A DNA stretch of 52,037 nt, taken from the NCBI RefSeq assembly GCF_002873135.1, contig NZ_MCVI01000020.1, positions 1 through 52,037 of the forward strand, read 5' to 3'. This stretch comes from Shewanella sp. 10N.286.48.A6 (GTDB taxonomy: Bacteria; Pseudomonadota; Gammaproteobacteria; Enterobacterales; Shewanellaceae). Shown here piece after piece: positions 18,339 to 28,800 of this stretch; within the stretch, counting starts at the first letter, position 1; the number at the start of each line of letters is the position of its first letter. The notes beneath the pieces were generated by a model. That model worked only from the letters and a program-made list of their open reading frames with translations, did not search any database and was not told the origin of the DNA. Position numbers and translations under genes: made by a program.

Positions 18339-19286
18339 ATGATTACTGCCTATGTTTATGAAAATCGCAAGTTAACTGTTCACGAATTAAATGTTCTAGA
18401 CAGTATTCCCGATCGAACATTGTGGTTAGATATGTTTAAACCCAATGATGATGAAAGGGAATGGCTAAGTCGGTTTTCGGTAGAAGAAGTACCCGAAGAA
18501 GAAGACATCAATGAGATTGAAGCATCAGCTCGTTTTTTCCAAAGTAAAGATGGCTTACACATCAATTCATTATTCCCCCAACGTGTAGGATCAGACGTTA
18601 GAGGCATTAACGTTTCTTTCAATTTACGTAAGGATTTTTTGCTGACGATACGTGAAGAGGATATCGGTTTAATTCGCTTGCTGCGTAACTACTTACGCTT
18701 AGGTCGCTTAGATGTCAGCTCTCCTCAGGGGTTAATGCTGGAACTTTTCACCCTTAAAGTCGATTACCTGTCTGATTTAATTGAAGATGTATATTCAGTG
18801 CTTGAAAGTGTCGGCGAGCAAGTGTTCGAAGACCAAGAATTAGATGATGTGTTTAAACTCATTACCTTACAAGAAGATTCAAATGGTAAAATTCGCTTAA
18901 GTTTGCTCGATACTCAGCGGTCTTTACGTTATATCCAACGTTATTATCGCGAACATTTATCTGAAGAAAATATTAAAGATTTGCGTGAAATGCTATCTGA
19001 TATTGAGTCATTGATGCCCCACAGCCAATTTATTTTTGATAAGTTAAACTTTTTGCTGGATGCGGCGATGGGCTTTAGTGGTATACAACAGACTAAAATT
19101 ATTAAGATATTTTCGGTTGCAGCAGTAGTGTTTTTACCGCCAACGGTTATTGCCAGTAGTTATGGAATGAACTTTACCAATATGCCTGAACTAGATTGGC
19201 GTTTTGGTTATCCCATGGCCATAGGAATGATGCTCGCGAGCGCCGCAGGTACGTATTTCTTCTTTAAACGTAAAGGCTGGCTATAG
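18339..19286 (+). CDS. corA: CorA magnesium/cobalt channel
   Basis: A homopentameric Mg2+ channel of the inner membrane. It has a large acidic N-terminal cytoplasmic domain and two C-terminal helices. The signature GMN lies at residues 276-278 at the end of the first helix (SSYGMNFTNMPE). The second helix leads to the basic tail FFKRKGWL. The 315 residues match E. coli CorA (316). A strong terminator follows, so it is monocistronic. Confidence 0.94.
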   Translation: MITAYVYENRKLTVHELNVLDSIPDRTLWLDMFKPNDDEREWLSRFSVEEVPEEEDINEIEASARFFQSKDGLHINSLFPQRVGSDVRGINVSFNLRKDFLLTIREEDIGLIRLLRNYLRLGRLDVSSPQGLMLELFTLKVDYLSDLIEDVYSVLESVGEQVFEDQELDDVFKLITLQEDSNGKIRLSLLDTQRSLRYIQRYYREHLSEENIKDLREMLSDIESLMPHSQFIFDKLNFLLDAAMGFSGIQQTKIIKIFSVAAVVFLPPTVIASSYGMNFTNMPELDWRFGYPMAIGMMLASAAGTYFFFKRKGWL

Positions 19287-19310
19287 CGCTTTTATAAAGC
19301 TGATGACTTT

Positions 19311-19344
19311 AAAGCCATTAACGCAACCGTTAATGGCTTTTTTT
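19311..19344 (+). terminator. Terminator of corA
   Basis: A perfect 13-bp stem (AAAGCCATTAACG with its complement), a 4-base loop CAAC and a run of seven T residues. Confidence 0.88.
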
Positions 19345-19387
19345 GTTGGGTCGATGCTGATGTTAAAACGCAAACTTAGCTATTCGA

Positions 19388-20650
19388 TTATGCATTGCCA
19401 ATGGCATAACTTATGTTTTCTCTTGGGCTTAGGTACTTGAAGATTTTTTCGGGTAATGCAGAAGCTGGCAAACAGCGCACAATGCTGATGTCTTCTTTTT
19501 CTAAATCAATAATTGGTGCTTGCTCTTTTGGTACGATAGGGTCGTAGAGCATAATTTGCGGAAATAATATCTTGTTTAAATTTACTGACATTACCATGCC
19601 AAATTGACCACTTGAAAGCTCGATGAGGCTGCCCGGTGGATAAACACCGATAGTTTTGATGAGCTTACCAACGTACTCAGGGTTAAGTTTACTTTTATAA
19701 TTTTTGTAAAGTAGCCCCAAAGAAGCATAAGGGGTTTTAGGTTTTGATAACTTAGTACCGTTACACAAGTTATCGTACTCATTAATAACACTTATTAGTT
19801 GCGAGTATTTGTCTAACTGATCGCCTTTTAGGCCTTTGGGGTAGCCAGAGCCGTCAAGGTACTCATGATGATTAGTAATCATGGGTTTAGCCTGTTCAGG
19901 AAAGCTGTCAGCTAATTTTAAAAAGTTGAGGCTCATCAAAGAATGCTGTTTTAATAAGTTCTTTTCCGGCGTCGTTAGCGGCAATTGTTTGCTCAAAATA
20001 TTACTGGGGATTTTTAGTTTCCCCAGATCATGAAATAACGCACCAAGGCCTATAAGTTCAACTTCATCACGAGGCCAGTTTAAGTTTTTAGCCAGCATCA
20101 TACACATTGTCGACACATTGAGTGAATGATGGAAAATGACATCATTGGGCTTTGCATCAGTCATTAAATGCAGCACCAAATCATCAGAACTCAATAGCAT
20201 ATTGGTCATGTCTGTGATCATTTCTTTTGCATCACTGACCGAATTTAAAGGGCGACTGCCAAGCTTTGATACGCTTGAGCGCATCATGGCGATAGAACGC
20301 TCAAATTGCTGTTCGGTTTTTTTTAAATTGCGGCGTAACTTTTTTTGGGCATCGATTTGAATCTGTTTGTAAGATTCCATTTTAGCTTTAATCTGTTTTA
20401 GCTCCTCAGGATCAACCACTGTACTAGCGTTTTTATTCGCTGAGGGTTTTAAGTCAATTAACCCTAAATCACTGCGCTCGGCGTCATAATAAATATCGTT
20501 AATATTGAGGCTTTTAAGTAATTCAATTTGTGACTGGGATTTTAGTTTGAAATTACTAAATAAAAATGGGTGATCTTTCCATGAAATAGGTAGTCGAATG
20601 AAATGACCTACCTGAAGCTGATTAATTGAAATTTTTATGTTTTTGTTCAT
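19388..20650 (-). CDS. HD-GYP domain protein, probable cyclic-di-GMP phosphodiesterase
   Basis: A 420-residue cytoplasmic protein likely to hydrolyse cyclic-di-GMP. The N-terminal DUF3391 region (about 1-125) starts KISINQLQVGHFIRLP and ends in a charged helix. The HD-GYP domain has the metal ligands H207-D208 in GALFHDLGKLKIP, HHEYLDGSGYPKG with GYP at 269-271, and the further helix HHSLNVSTMCMML near 174. No membrane segment or receiver domain is present. It is divergent from the oxygenase gene at 20774 with 123 bases between. Its output (motility, biofilm) cannot be told from the context. Confidence 0.92.
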   Translation of the reverse strand: MNKNIKISINQLQVGHFIRLPISWKDHPFLFSNFKLKSQSQIELLKSLNINDIYYDAERSDLGLIDLKPSANKNASTVVDPEELKQIKAKMESYKQIQIDAQKKLRRNLKKTEQQFERSIAMMRSSVSKLGSRPLNSVSDAKEMITDMTNMLLSSDDLVLHLMTDAKPNDVIFHHSLNVSTMCMMLAKNLNWPRDEVELIGLGALFHDLGKLKIPSNILSKQLPLTTPEKNLLKQHSLMSLNFLKLADSFPEQAKPMITNHHEYLDGSGYPKGLKGDQLDKYSQLISVINEYDNLCNGTKLSKPKTPYASLGLLYKNYKSKLNPEYVGKLIKTIGVYPPGSLIELSSGQFGMVMSVNLNKILFPQIMLYDPIVPKEQAPIIDLEKEDISIVRCLPASALPEKIFKYLSPRENISYAIGNA

Positions 20651-20773
20651 AGATTAAAAGAGTATCACCTGATTTATTGTTTTATTTATAGCGGTTATGT
20701 GGATGCACTTTGCAGTGCAAAACATTCCGTGGCAGCATAATATCATTACAATATTAAAAAGTGCCTATAGATT

Positions 20774-21472
20774 ATGGATTTTATTGACGTTATACCCAAT
20801 GCTATTAGTGATGATTTGTGCGACAGGTTACGAAATGCTTTTGATAATCACTCTGGAGTGACTGAAGGAAAGACAGGACAGGGTGTCGATAGGGATAAAA
20901 AACGCAGTTTAGATTTAACCTTAGATTTGCACAATAACTTAACCCAGCTTAAAAATGAGTTATTACAGTTAACATTAACCCATGCGGCAAACTATTTCAG
21001 CCAGTACCCTATGGCACTCATGGGCGCGGTATCTGTCACCATCGCCAATGATAAAGGTGAAGCTGTTACGCTAAATCCTGATAACTTTTCTGACCTAGGG
21101 GCGAATAAAGCCAAAGCGATAACGCAATATTTATACCGCAGTGGTACGGTTAATGTGCAAAAATATCAGCAAAGTTTAGGTGGTTACCCTCATTGGCATT
21201 CAGAACACTTTCCGCAGTCTGGTTCCCATGAAGCCTTGCATAGGGTATTACTTTATATGTATTACCTTAATGATGTTGAGCAAGGCGGTGAAACTGAGTT
21301 TTATTATCAAAATAAAGCCATTAAGCCTACAAAAGGTACTATGGTGATTGCCCCCGCAGGCTTTACCCACACCCATAGGGGCAATATCCCTATCAGTGAT
21401 GATAAATATATTGCCACCTCATGGATAATGTTCAATCGCGCTGAGCAACTTTATACCGCGCAAGCGAAGTGA
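20774..21472 (+). CDS. 2-oxoglutarate/Fe(II)-dependent oxygenase, prolyl-4-hydroxylase type, with an HxE facial triad
   Basis: A 232-residue soluble protein with the double-stranded beta-helix signature of P4H-like oxygenases: YYLNDVEQGGETEFYY, then PTKGTMVIAPAGFTHTHRG, then K211 as the 2-oxoglutarate-binding lysine. The proximal iron motif reads H142-S-E144 (YPHWHSEHF) instead of the usual HxD. The distal histidine is H199 or H201. HxE is known in a few members of the superfamily, so activity is still likely. The substrate could be a prolyl residue or a small molecule. It converges on the histidine kinase gene with only 3 bases between stops. Confidence 0.8.
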   Translation: MDFIDVIPNAISDDLCDRLRNAFDNHSGVTEGKTGQGVDRDKKRSLDLTLDLHNNLTQLKNELLQLTLTHAANYFSQYPMALMGAVSVTIANDKGEAVTLNPDNFSDLGANKAKAITQYLYRSGTVNVQKYQQSLGGYPHWHSEHFPQSGSHEALHRVLLYMYYLNDVEQGGETEFYYQNKAIKPTKGTMVIAPAGFTHTHRGNIPISDDKYIATSWIMFNRAEQLYTAQAK

Positions 21473-21475
21473 TGC

Positions 21476-22828
21476 TCATTGATTGGGGATCTTAATAGTG
21501 AATTTTGCCCCTTGTAACTGACTTTCTGTAATTGATAAGGTGCCGTGATAACTGCTGACAATTTCATGACACACTGCAAGTCCAATGCCTTGACCGGGGG
21601 ATTGGGTGTCAGCGCGCACACCACGCTGAATGATGCGCGTTTTGAGTGCATCTTCAACGCCAGGGCCATCATCTTCTACGATTAACACAGTGCAGCCATC
21701 GTCATCAATAAAGGCTGTAACCTTGACCTGACTGATACACAATCTAAAGGCATTTTCCATTAAATTACCGCACAGTTCCATCAAATCACCTTTATTGACT
21801 GGAAAGCTAATATCAGAATTAATATCACTACTAAACTGCACTGACTTTTCATGATAAATCTTGAATAACATTTGTGATAACTGCTCAACCATGGGTAACA
21901 CGGGCGTTTGCTCCTGTATTAGTCCTTGTCGGCCCACTAAGGCTCTTTTGAGTTGATATTTTACGAGTTGATCCATTTGTCCTACTTGCTGCATGACTTT
22001 TTCGCTCGCATCAGCCTTACTTAACTGCTGGTCGTCAGTAATGGCGTGAACCGCAGCTAAGCGGGTTTTTAGACTGTGGGCTAAATCATTCATGGCATTT
22101 TGATAGCGAGTTTGCTGTTCGCTAGATTGGACTAATAATTGATTTAACGCTTGAGTAACGCCTTTTAATTCTTGCGGGTAATCACTTGATAGTGTTTGTT
22201 TTTTTCCCTTAGTGATTGCTTGTAGTTCTTGTTTAAGGGTTATCATTGGGTGCATGCCCCAATAGGCTGCACTGATCAGTAGTATGAAGGCTAAACCTAG
22301 TACAACGGCCAGTCGCAGATAAGTTAGCCGTTTAAAGCGTTTGAAGTCTCTTTCAACGGTTTTTGCATCTTTGAGCACTATCATGTTGTATTGCTGTTGA
22401 TTCAATTCAACCGGTAATTGATAGGCAAAATAAGACTTATTATTTGCCGTGGTCAGATAATAGGGCGGGGATGTATCGGCAATGGTTTTAAATCGGCTAC
22501 AAATGTCATTGATGCCGTTTTCTTTTGCCAGTGTAGAGGTCCAAATTTGGCGATAATTATCCCCACAACTGGCCATAATATAGCGTTTCTGCCTATTATT
22601 TTCTTGCAGCCAATTGTTATTTTTCGGAATTAAGTCGTGCTCTCTTAATTCGGCTGCAATTTGAGGCATTTCAGCGATTAGTTGCGAAGTTTCGACATTG
22701 TAGCTATTTTGGGCGTGTAAAATGGTCAATGACCAAGCTAGGGCAAAACCAACAAGTGCAATAATCGCTAAGGATGTGATTAACATCCTCGTGAGCAGAC
22801 GCTTTTTGGGTTTAAATCTTAGCTGCAT
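21476..22828 (-). CDS. Sensor histidine kinase, PhoQ-like
   Basis: A 450-residue membrane kinase. Helix 1 spans about residues 12-34, a periplasmic sensor about 35-168, and helix 2 about 170-190. A HAMP-like linker leads to the H-box with H251 (NDLAHSLKTRLAAV). The ATP domain has an N-box (GNLMENAFRLC) and G boxes VEDDGPGV and GQGIGLAV. The arrangement and the HSLKT box recall PhoQ. The proline normally following HSLKT is replaced by arginine. It overlaps the regulator gene by 10 bases, so the pair is coupled. Mg2+ or antimicrobial-peptide sensing would be a guess. Confidence 0.85.
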   Translation of the reverse strand: MQLRFKPKKRLLTRMLITSLAIIALVGFALAWSLTILHAQNSYNVETSQLIAEMPQIAAELREHDLIPKNNNWLQENNRQKRYIMASCGDNYRQIWTSTLAKENGINDICSRFKTIADTSPPYYLTTANNKSYFAYQLPVELNQQQYNMIVLKDAKTVERDFKRFKRLTYLRLAVVLGLAFILLISAAYWGMHPMITLKQELQAITKGKKQTLSSDYPQELKGVTQALNQLLVQSSEQQTRYQNAMNDLAHSLKTRLAAVHAITDDQQLSKADASEKVMQQVGQMDQLVKYQLKRALVGRQGLIQEQTPVLPMVEQLSQMLFKIYHEKSVQFSSDINSDISFPVNKGDLMELCGNLMENAFRLCISQVKVTAFIDDDGCTVLIVEDDGPGVEDALKTRIIQRGVRADTQSPGQGIGLAVCHEIVSSYHGTLSITESQLQGAKFTIKIPNQ

Positions 22829-23493
22829 GGTAAGTTAAATTTATATCCTTGACCGCGTATTGTTGCGATGGGGTTTTCAATAGCGCCTTTAGTCAATTTT
22901 TTTCTGATACGGCTTACCATTACCTCGATAGTATTAGGGTCACCTTCTTTATCACCATAAATCACATCAAGTAAGCGTTGCTTGGCAACGACTTCATGGC
23001 AATGACGCATTAAATATTCCAAAATTAAATATTCAAAGGCGGTGACTTCCATTGGCTCATCATTTAATGAGACTTGTTTAGCGGCTAAATCAAGCTGCAG
23101 AGCACCTGAGCTGATGGTCGATTTAACAAAGCCTGCACTACGGCGCACAAGAGCGTCGAGGCGAGCGACTAACTCTTCTTTTTGAAATGGTTTTACCAGG
23201 TAGTCATCTGCACCGGCATTAAGGCCTTCTACTTTATCTTGCCAGTTAACTCTCGCGGTTAAGATGAGAATAGGAGCTTTGACGCCTGCATTTCGAATTT
23301 CAGAAATCAATGTCATGCCATCTTTATCGGGCAGGCCAAGGTCAACGATGGCAATATCAATAGGGTAGTTAGTTGCTTGATAAAAGCCTTCTTTAGCCGT
23401 CAAAGCCACTTGGACTTGATTGCCTAATTCAGATAACTGCACATTTAGATGGTGCGATAAAATCGGATCGTCTTCGATTACCAAAATTCTCAT
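22819..23493 (-). CDS. OmpR/PhoB-family response regulator, PhoP-like
   Basis: A 224-residue transcription factor partnered with the kinase encoded just downstream. The receiver domain has the acidic pocket IEDD (7-9) and the phospho-acceptor D51 (AIVDLGLPDKDG), with lysine in YLVKPF. A winged-helix DNA-binding domain follows (VTAFEYLILEYLMRH to VMVSRIRKKL). Length is typical. Translational overlap with the kinase gene is 10 bases. The target genes are unknown from this window. Confidence 0.9.
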   Translation of the reverse strand: MRILVIEDDPILSHHLNVQLSELGNQVQVALTAKEGFYQATNYPIDIAIVDLGLPDKDGMTLISEIRNAGVKAPILILTARVNWQDKVEGLNAGADDYLVKPFQKEELVARLDALVRRSAGFVKSTISSGALQLDLAAKQVSLNDEPMEVTAFEYLILEYLMRHCHEVVAKQRLLDVIYGDKEGDPNTIEVMVSRIRKKLTKGAIENPIATIRGQGYKFNLPCS

Positions 23494-23587
23494 AGGAAAT
23501 ACTCTTACATTGTTAATCGTTAGATATTATCAGCCTAATACTTAACTGTAGCTGACACAGAGGCATTTTATTTTGAATTGTTAACCT

Positions 23588-24262
23588 CTAGTTCAACAGG
23601 TGCGTGGATATTAATGACATTGCAATGGTAATAGCGACGCCAAGGAAAATAATACCGGTAATGATATTAATTATATTATTGCCTTTAGCCATTTTGTGTT
23701 GAATGTTGGGGTTGGTTAATATGATGGCGAGAAAGCAAAACCAAATGATAGATAAGCCAAATAATAAGCTAGCTGACGCAAATTTCGTTTCTATGGTGAC
23801 CTGTGGTGTCACCAGTACGGTAAAAATGGTGATAAAGAATATTAACGCTTTAGGGTTAAGCAAATTAGTATAAAGGCCAATTTGAAAGCCTTTTAAAGCA
23901 GACATAGTGCCTTGGTGAGGGAGACGGCCATTGATTTCAGTTTCATCAGATGATGCTTGAGTTTGTGTATATGCCCGATATGAGGCCGCTAAAGCGCCAT
24001 AACCCATCCATGCCAAGTAACTCACCCCAATAATTTGCACCACTATGTAAGCCATTGCAGATTGCTGGATCATGATGCTTATCCCTAAAAGTGATAGCAA
24101 ACTGTGCACCAATATCGCGGCACTTATTCCTACCGCGCACATGATTGCAGTGCTGCGAGTTTGTTGTGTGGCTGTTTTTACAATAATAGCGAAATCAGGC
24201 CCTGGGCTAATTAATGCTAAAGAGTGAATAACGGCAAGGGTTGAAAGCAGGGTAAAATCCAT
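23588..24262 (-). CDS. LysE/RhtB-family amino-acid exporter
   Basis: A 224-residue inner-membrane protein with six hydrophobic segments and the family start (LALISPGPDFAIIVKTATQQTR in pieces), followed by the loop GFQIGLYTNLLNPKALIFF that marks LysE/RhtB proteins. These export amino acids such as threonine, homoserine or lysine; the substrate cannot be assigned. It lies 94 bases upstream of the response regulator on the same strand, without a clear terminator between. Confidence 0.88.
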   Translation of the reverse strand: MDFTLLSTLAVIHSLALISPGPDFAIIVKTATQQTRSTAIMCAVGISAAILVHSLLSLLGISIMIQQSAMAYIVVQIIGVSYLAWMGYGALAASYRAYTQTQASSDETEINGRLPHQGTMSALKGFQIGLYTNLLNPKALIFFITIFTVLVTPQVTIETKFASASLLFGLSIIWFCFLAIILTNPNIQHKMAKGNNIINIITGIIFLGVAITIAMSLISTHLLN

Positions 24263-24309
24263 TTTAATCTCATGAGTTAAGCATCTGATTAGTTAGGTTA
24301 TAACACAAA

Positions 24310-24336
24310 TAAAAAAGGCGCCATAACATGGCGCCT
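24310..24336 (-). terminator. Terminator of the DAACS symporter gene
   Basis: On the minus strand a perfect 9-bp stem (AGGCGCCAT with ATGGCGCCT, 3-base loop) is followed by six T residues. Confidence 0.82.
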
Positions 24337-24358
24337 AAATATTTAATGCTAATGTATT

Positions 24359-25669
24359 TTACGCTTTGACGTTTTTAACTTGATCTTCAAAGCTCGCACT
24401 TACTTTACCCGCTTGTGAATCATTGAATACAGCTTCATTGAACTCACCTTCAGATTTGGCAATGACGATAGTTGCGACTGAGTCACCCGTTACGTTAACC
24501 GCGGTACGGATCATATCAAGTAGACGATCAACACCGATAATCAATGCAATACCTTCTACAGGAAGGCCGACTTGGTTGAGCACCATGGCGAGCATGATTA
24601 AGCCAACGCCAGGAACGCCAGCAGTACCAATGGATGCCAATGTCGCAGTAACAACCACTGTTACATAATCCATTAGGCTCAGTTCAATACCAAATACTTG
24701 GGCAATAAATACCGTTGCCACACCTTGCATAATAGCGGTGCCATCCATATTGATGGTAGCGCCTAGGGGTAAGGTGAATGAAGCGACTTTATTATCAGCA
24801 CCTAAACGGTGTTCACACGTCTCGATGGTAACAGGTAAGGTTGCATTTGAACTTGCAGTACTGAAAGCAAATAATTGCACATCACGGATTTTACGTAAGA
24901 ACATTAATGGGCTTAAACCTGAGAATGCCTTGAGTAACGTAGGGTAAACAACCAGTGCTTGCAGAAGTAATACAAAAATTACTAAGAAGAAGTATTGAAC
25001 TACGCTACCGAATGTTTCTAAACCTAGGGTTAAGCTTAGTTTTGCCATCAGCGCAAATACACCATAAGGCGCAAGTTGCATGATTAAAGTAACCACGCGC
25101 ATGATGACTTCATTTAAATCATTAAATAATGCCGATACACGTGCGCCGCGCTCGCCAATGTGTGAAATTGCAAAACCAAAGATGACTGCAAAAATAATGA
25201 TTTGCAGCATGTTGCCTTGGCTCATGGCTTCAATTGGGTTTGTTGGTACGATATTAATCACGACTTCAGAAAGGCTAGGGGCATCTTTAGCGCTGAACTC
25301 CATCGCAGAGGTTGCCAGTGATGCGTTACCAGGGTGAACGAGAATGGCCATTGAAATTGCGACCGTTAAAGCAATCGCGGTGGTGAACATGTAAAACGCA
25401 ATGGTTTTACCACCAAGTCGGCCTAATTTGGACGGGTCACTCAATGAACAGGTACCACAAACCAGTGATACGAACACTAGCGGAACCACTAACATTTTTA
25501 AACTTGAAATGAAGATGGTTCCAACAACGTGCAAGATACCTTCAGTAATATAATCTTTTACGAATAAACTATCGGGGAACACATTTCTTAGAATTAATCC
25601 AAGAATAATACCCGCTGCCATACCTATTAGTATTTTGCTTGTTAAACCAAGCTTACTTTTATTAATCAA
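24359..25669 (-). CDS. Dicarboxylate/amino acid:cation symporter (DAACS family)
   Basis: A 436-residue secondary transporter of the GltP/DctA superfamily, using Na+ or H+ to import glutamate, aspartate or C4-dicarboxylates. The serine-rich hairpin motif is STASSNATLPVT, the transport-core signature NMDGTAIMQGVATVF, and the substrate-site helix GVDRLLDMIRTAVNVTGD. Eight membrane segments and two re-entrant loops fit the family. A single gene with its own terminator. The substrate is not decided by sequence alone. Confidence 0.92.
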   Translation of the reverse strand: MINKSKLGLTSKILIGMAAGIILGLILRNVFPDSLFVKDYITEGILHVVGTIFISSLKMLVVPLVFVSLVCGTCSLSDPSKLGRLGGKTIAFYMFTTAIALTVAISMAILVHPGNASLATSAMEFSAKDAPSLSEVVINIVPTNPIEAMSQGNMLQIIIFAVIFGFAISHIGERGARVSALFNDLNEVIMRVVTLIMQLAPYGVFALMAKLSLTLGLETFGSVVQYFFLVIFVLLLQALVVYPTLLKAFSGLSPLMFLRKIRDVQLFAFSTASSNATLPVTIETCEHRLGADNKVASFTLPLGATINMDGTAIMQGVATVFIAQVFGIELSLMDYVTVVVTATLASIGTAGVPGVGLIMLAMVLNQVGLPVEGIALIIGVDRLLDMIRTAVNVTGDSVATIVIAKSEGEFNEAVFNDSQAGKVSASFEDQVKNVKA

Positions 25670-25823
25670 AACTACATCCTTCCCATCATTTTTATAAGTA
25701 TATTTTTTACATTTTTAAGCCTATCAGGAAACGAAATCTTATGAAATGGGGTAAAAGTTAAAGTTTTTGAGGATAAATGTGGAAAAAAACAGTAGAGTAA
25801 AGAGAAAGTTGCAATATTTTTGT

Positions 25824-25854
25824 TTGATATCGCTTACTAAGTAACTATTATAAT
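25824..25854 (+). promoter_or_regulatory. Possible promoter of the Ig-like lipoprotein gene
   Basis: A consensus TATAAT (25849-25854) follows TTGATA (25824-25829), but the 19-base spacer is longer than ideal. It lies 37 bases before the gene start. The rest of 25670-25891 shows nothing else clear. Confidence 0.4.
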
Positions 25855-25891
25855 TCATAAGTACGAGTTTAATGTAACAGGGAGACTGACA

Positions 25892-28800
25892 ATGAGGTCA
25901 GCACAAAGACTATTTTTAGCGCTTTTAAGTTCAATATTTCTATTTGCTTGTAGTGGTGGTGGAAGCATTTCCGATGATGGTAATGGAGGGACGGATCCTG
26001 TTCCTGTCACAATTGATGTAAATCTAACGTCTACGGCCAATACCATTTCCAAAGCAGAACCTGCGACTTTAACTGCAACAGTTAAGGATTCAGAAGGAAA
26101 TGCTATAGAAACACTGGTCACATTTAGTTTAAATAATGATACTTACGGAACTTTTACACCTTTAACTGGTGAAGTGACGACTAATTCTGATGGTGTTGCT
26201 ACGATTCAATTAAATACTGCCCAAATAGCAACGGGCGCGACTGTTACAGCTACAACTTCAACGGGTGAAAGTGCAACTTTAAATGTCACTATGGTTGGTG
26301 ATGGCGCTGAAGCTGGCGGAAATTTAGTTACCGCAGTACTTGTAGATGACTCTGGAGCTACTATCAGTCAAATTAGTGCTGCTGTTTCAGGTGTTGTAAA
26401 GGTCACTTACACGGACTCCGATGGTAATGGATTAGAGAGCAAGGTGGTTTCATTCACCTCTGATTATGGCGTATTTACTCCCACATCAGGTACAGCTTTA
26501 ACTGATTCTTCTGGTGTAGCAAGCATTGCTATATCTGCAGGGTCAATTGCTGGTTCTTCTGAGATATTAATAATAGTTGAAGAAAATGAAACAGTTATTG
26601 GGTTTACAACATTAGGCGATGAAGTAGAAATTAAGCCTATTGACTCTTACACTCTAGAAATTGTTGTTAACGATACTCTTGGTAATGAAAATAGAGATAT
26701 TTCTCAGTCAAAACCTGGCGTAGTCGTTGCGACTTTACTTAAAGATAACTTACCGGCGGCTTTTGAAACAATTACCTTTACTTTAGAGGGGGAAGGAGTA
26801 TTAAACCCTACGACTGGTACCGCGCTAACTGATAACAATGGTGAAGCTATTATTGCTCTTAATACTGGTAACTCTGCAGGAGCTGGAACTGTTACTGCTC
26901 AATTTAATTTAGACAGTGATTCTATCTCAGAAGACTTCAATGTAAATGTAGCTGGTGATGCTCCAGGTGGAGATGGTGAAGCTAATGAGTTAAGGATTAG
27001 TTTGCAGGACGCTCAATCAGGGGCTATCACAACTAATGTTTCCCAGTCTAATCCAGGTAAAGTAGTTGTAAACCTAGTTGATAAAGATGGCTTACCTTTA
27101 ACGGGTAAAGTGATTACATTCAGCAGTACTTTAGGTAGTTTTCTACCCACTAACGGCACAGCTTTAACGGACTTTTCAACAGGTGAAGCATTTATCACAT
27201 TAACAGCTGGCACCATTGAAGGTGCTGGTGAAGTGACCGCAACTTACGGTGATACCTCTGCTGTTGTTGGTTTTGTGACTGCTGGTGATGATATTGACCC
27301 AGTAGAAGCTAGCCCTGCAATAGCGTTCGAATTATATGATTGTAATGATGCGACTACATGGGATAAAAACCTTAAGAATTTTGAAGTTTGTACTGTTACT
27401 GACAATATAACTAACGACAGACCAGGTATCCTAGGCGCTACAATCACCCGCTCGGGCAGCACCCAGGTTTTAGAGCAAGTTTTAGTAACAGCTGGTACAA
27501 CAATTGGTGCAATCAGTCCTAATTCTGGCACTGCTATTACTAACAGTGATGGTAAAGCTATACTAGATTTATATTCAAATGGTGATGTGGGCGCAGGTGA
27601 AGTGTCACTTAAAGTACAAGATGTGACAGCCACAAAAGCATTTGAAATAGGCCGTGTTGATATTAGCCTCGAAATTGAGACTGCGGCTGGCTCAGATGTT
27701 ATTCCTGCTGGTGGTTCGACTATCGTTACTGTTACGGTCTTCAATCCCGATGGATCGTTATCTACAGGTCAACCATTTTCATTAGAGTTCACTTCAGAAT
27801 GCGTTGCAGCAGGTAAAGCTGTTATTGATACTCCTGTGGTGACTAATGGTGGTAAGGGTTATGCTACTTATCGGTCAACGGGGTGTGAAGGTGATGACAC
27901 AATTACCGTTTCTGCTATCACTGGTGGTAGTGCTGTTACAGCTTCTACAGCTATAAGTATTGACACTATTACTGTCGGCGCAATTGAATATGTGTCAGCG
28001 ACACCGACGCAACTTGCTTTACGTGGCACTGGTGGTATTTCACAAGTTGGTTCTAGAAGTGAAACCTCTGTAGTGTCATTTAGGGTTATTAATGAAATAG
28101 GACAAGCGGCAGCGTCAGAGCGTGTTTGTTTTGAGCTGAGTACTGAATTAGGTGGCATGACATTAAGCCCTTCTCCTTTAGCTCAAGACTATGATGTATG
28201 TAGCAATATGCCTAAAGCAGGTGATGCTGAGTATCCTAGTGATATAACGTCACCTAATAAATATGCAGTCGCTTATACTGATGCTAATGGTGATGTTCAG
28301 GTTACTGTGCATTCTGGAGATGTACCAACAGCAGTTAAAGTATTTGCTTTATGGGATGGCAGTACCGAGTCAGGTCATAATGCGATAGTTTCAAATATTT
28401 CAGATCAATTAGTCATTTCAACAGGTCTTGCCGATAATAATAGTTTCTCACTATCTGCAACTGTATTAAATGTTGAAGGTTGGGAGCATGATAACGAGAA
28501 ATCTACGGTAAACATTCTAGCAGCTGATCATTTCAATAACCTTGTTCCTGCTGGCACAGTGATTAATTTCAGAACGGAAGGCGGTGCAATTGATGCGACT
28601 TGTGAAACAGGCTTGCAAGATGGTACTGATAAGCCAAATGGTGGCTGTAGTTTAGATTGGCGCAGCCAAGACCCAAGACCATTTTCAGGTACCACGGTTA
28701 TTTGTCCAAATGGTGGGTTCAATGGTATTACAACGCCACCTTGTACAGGTACAACTGTGGCAGGTTTTGCTGATGGCAGTAACTCGGTTATTGCAGAGCC

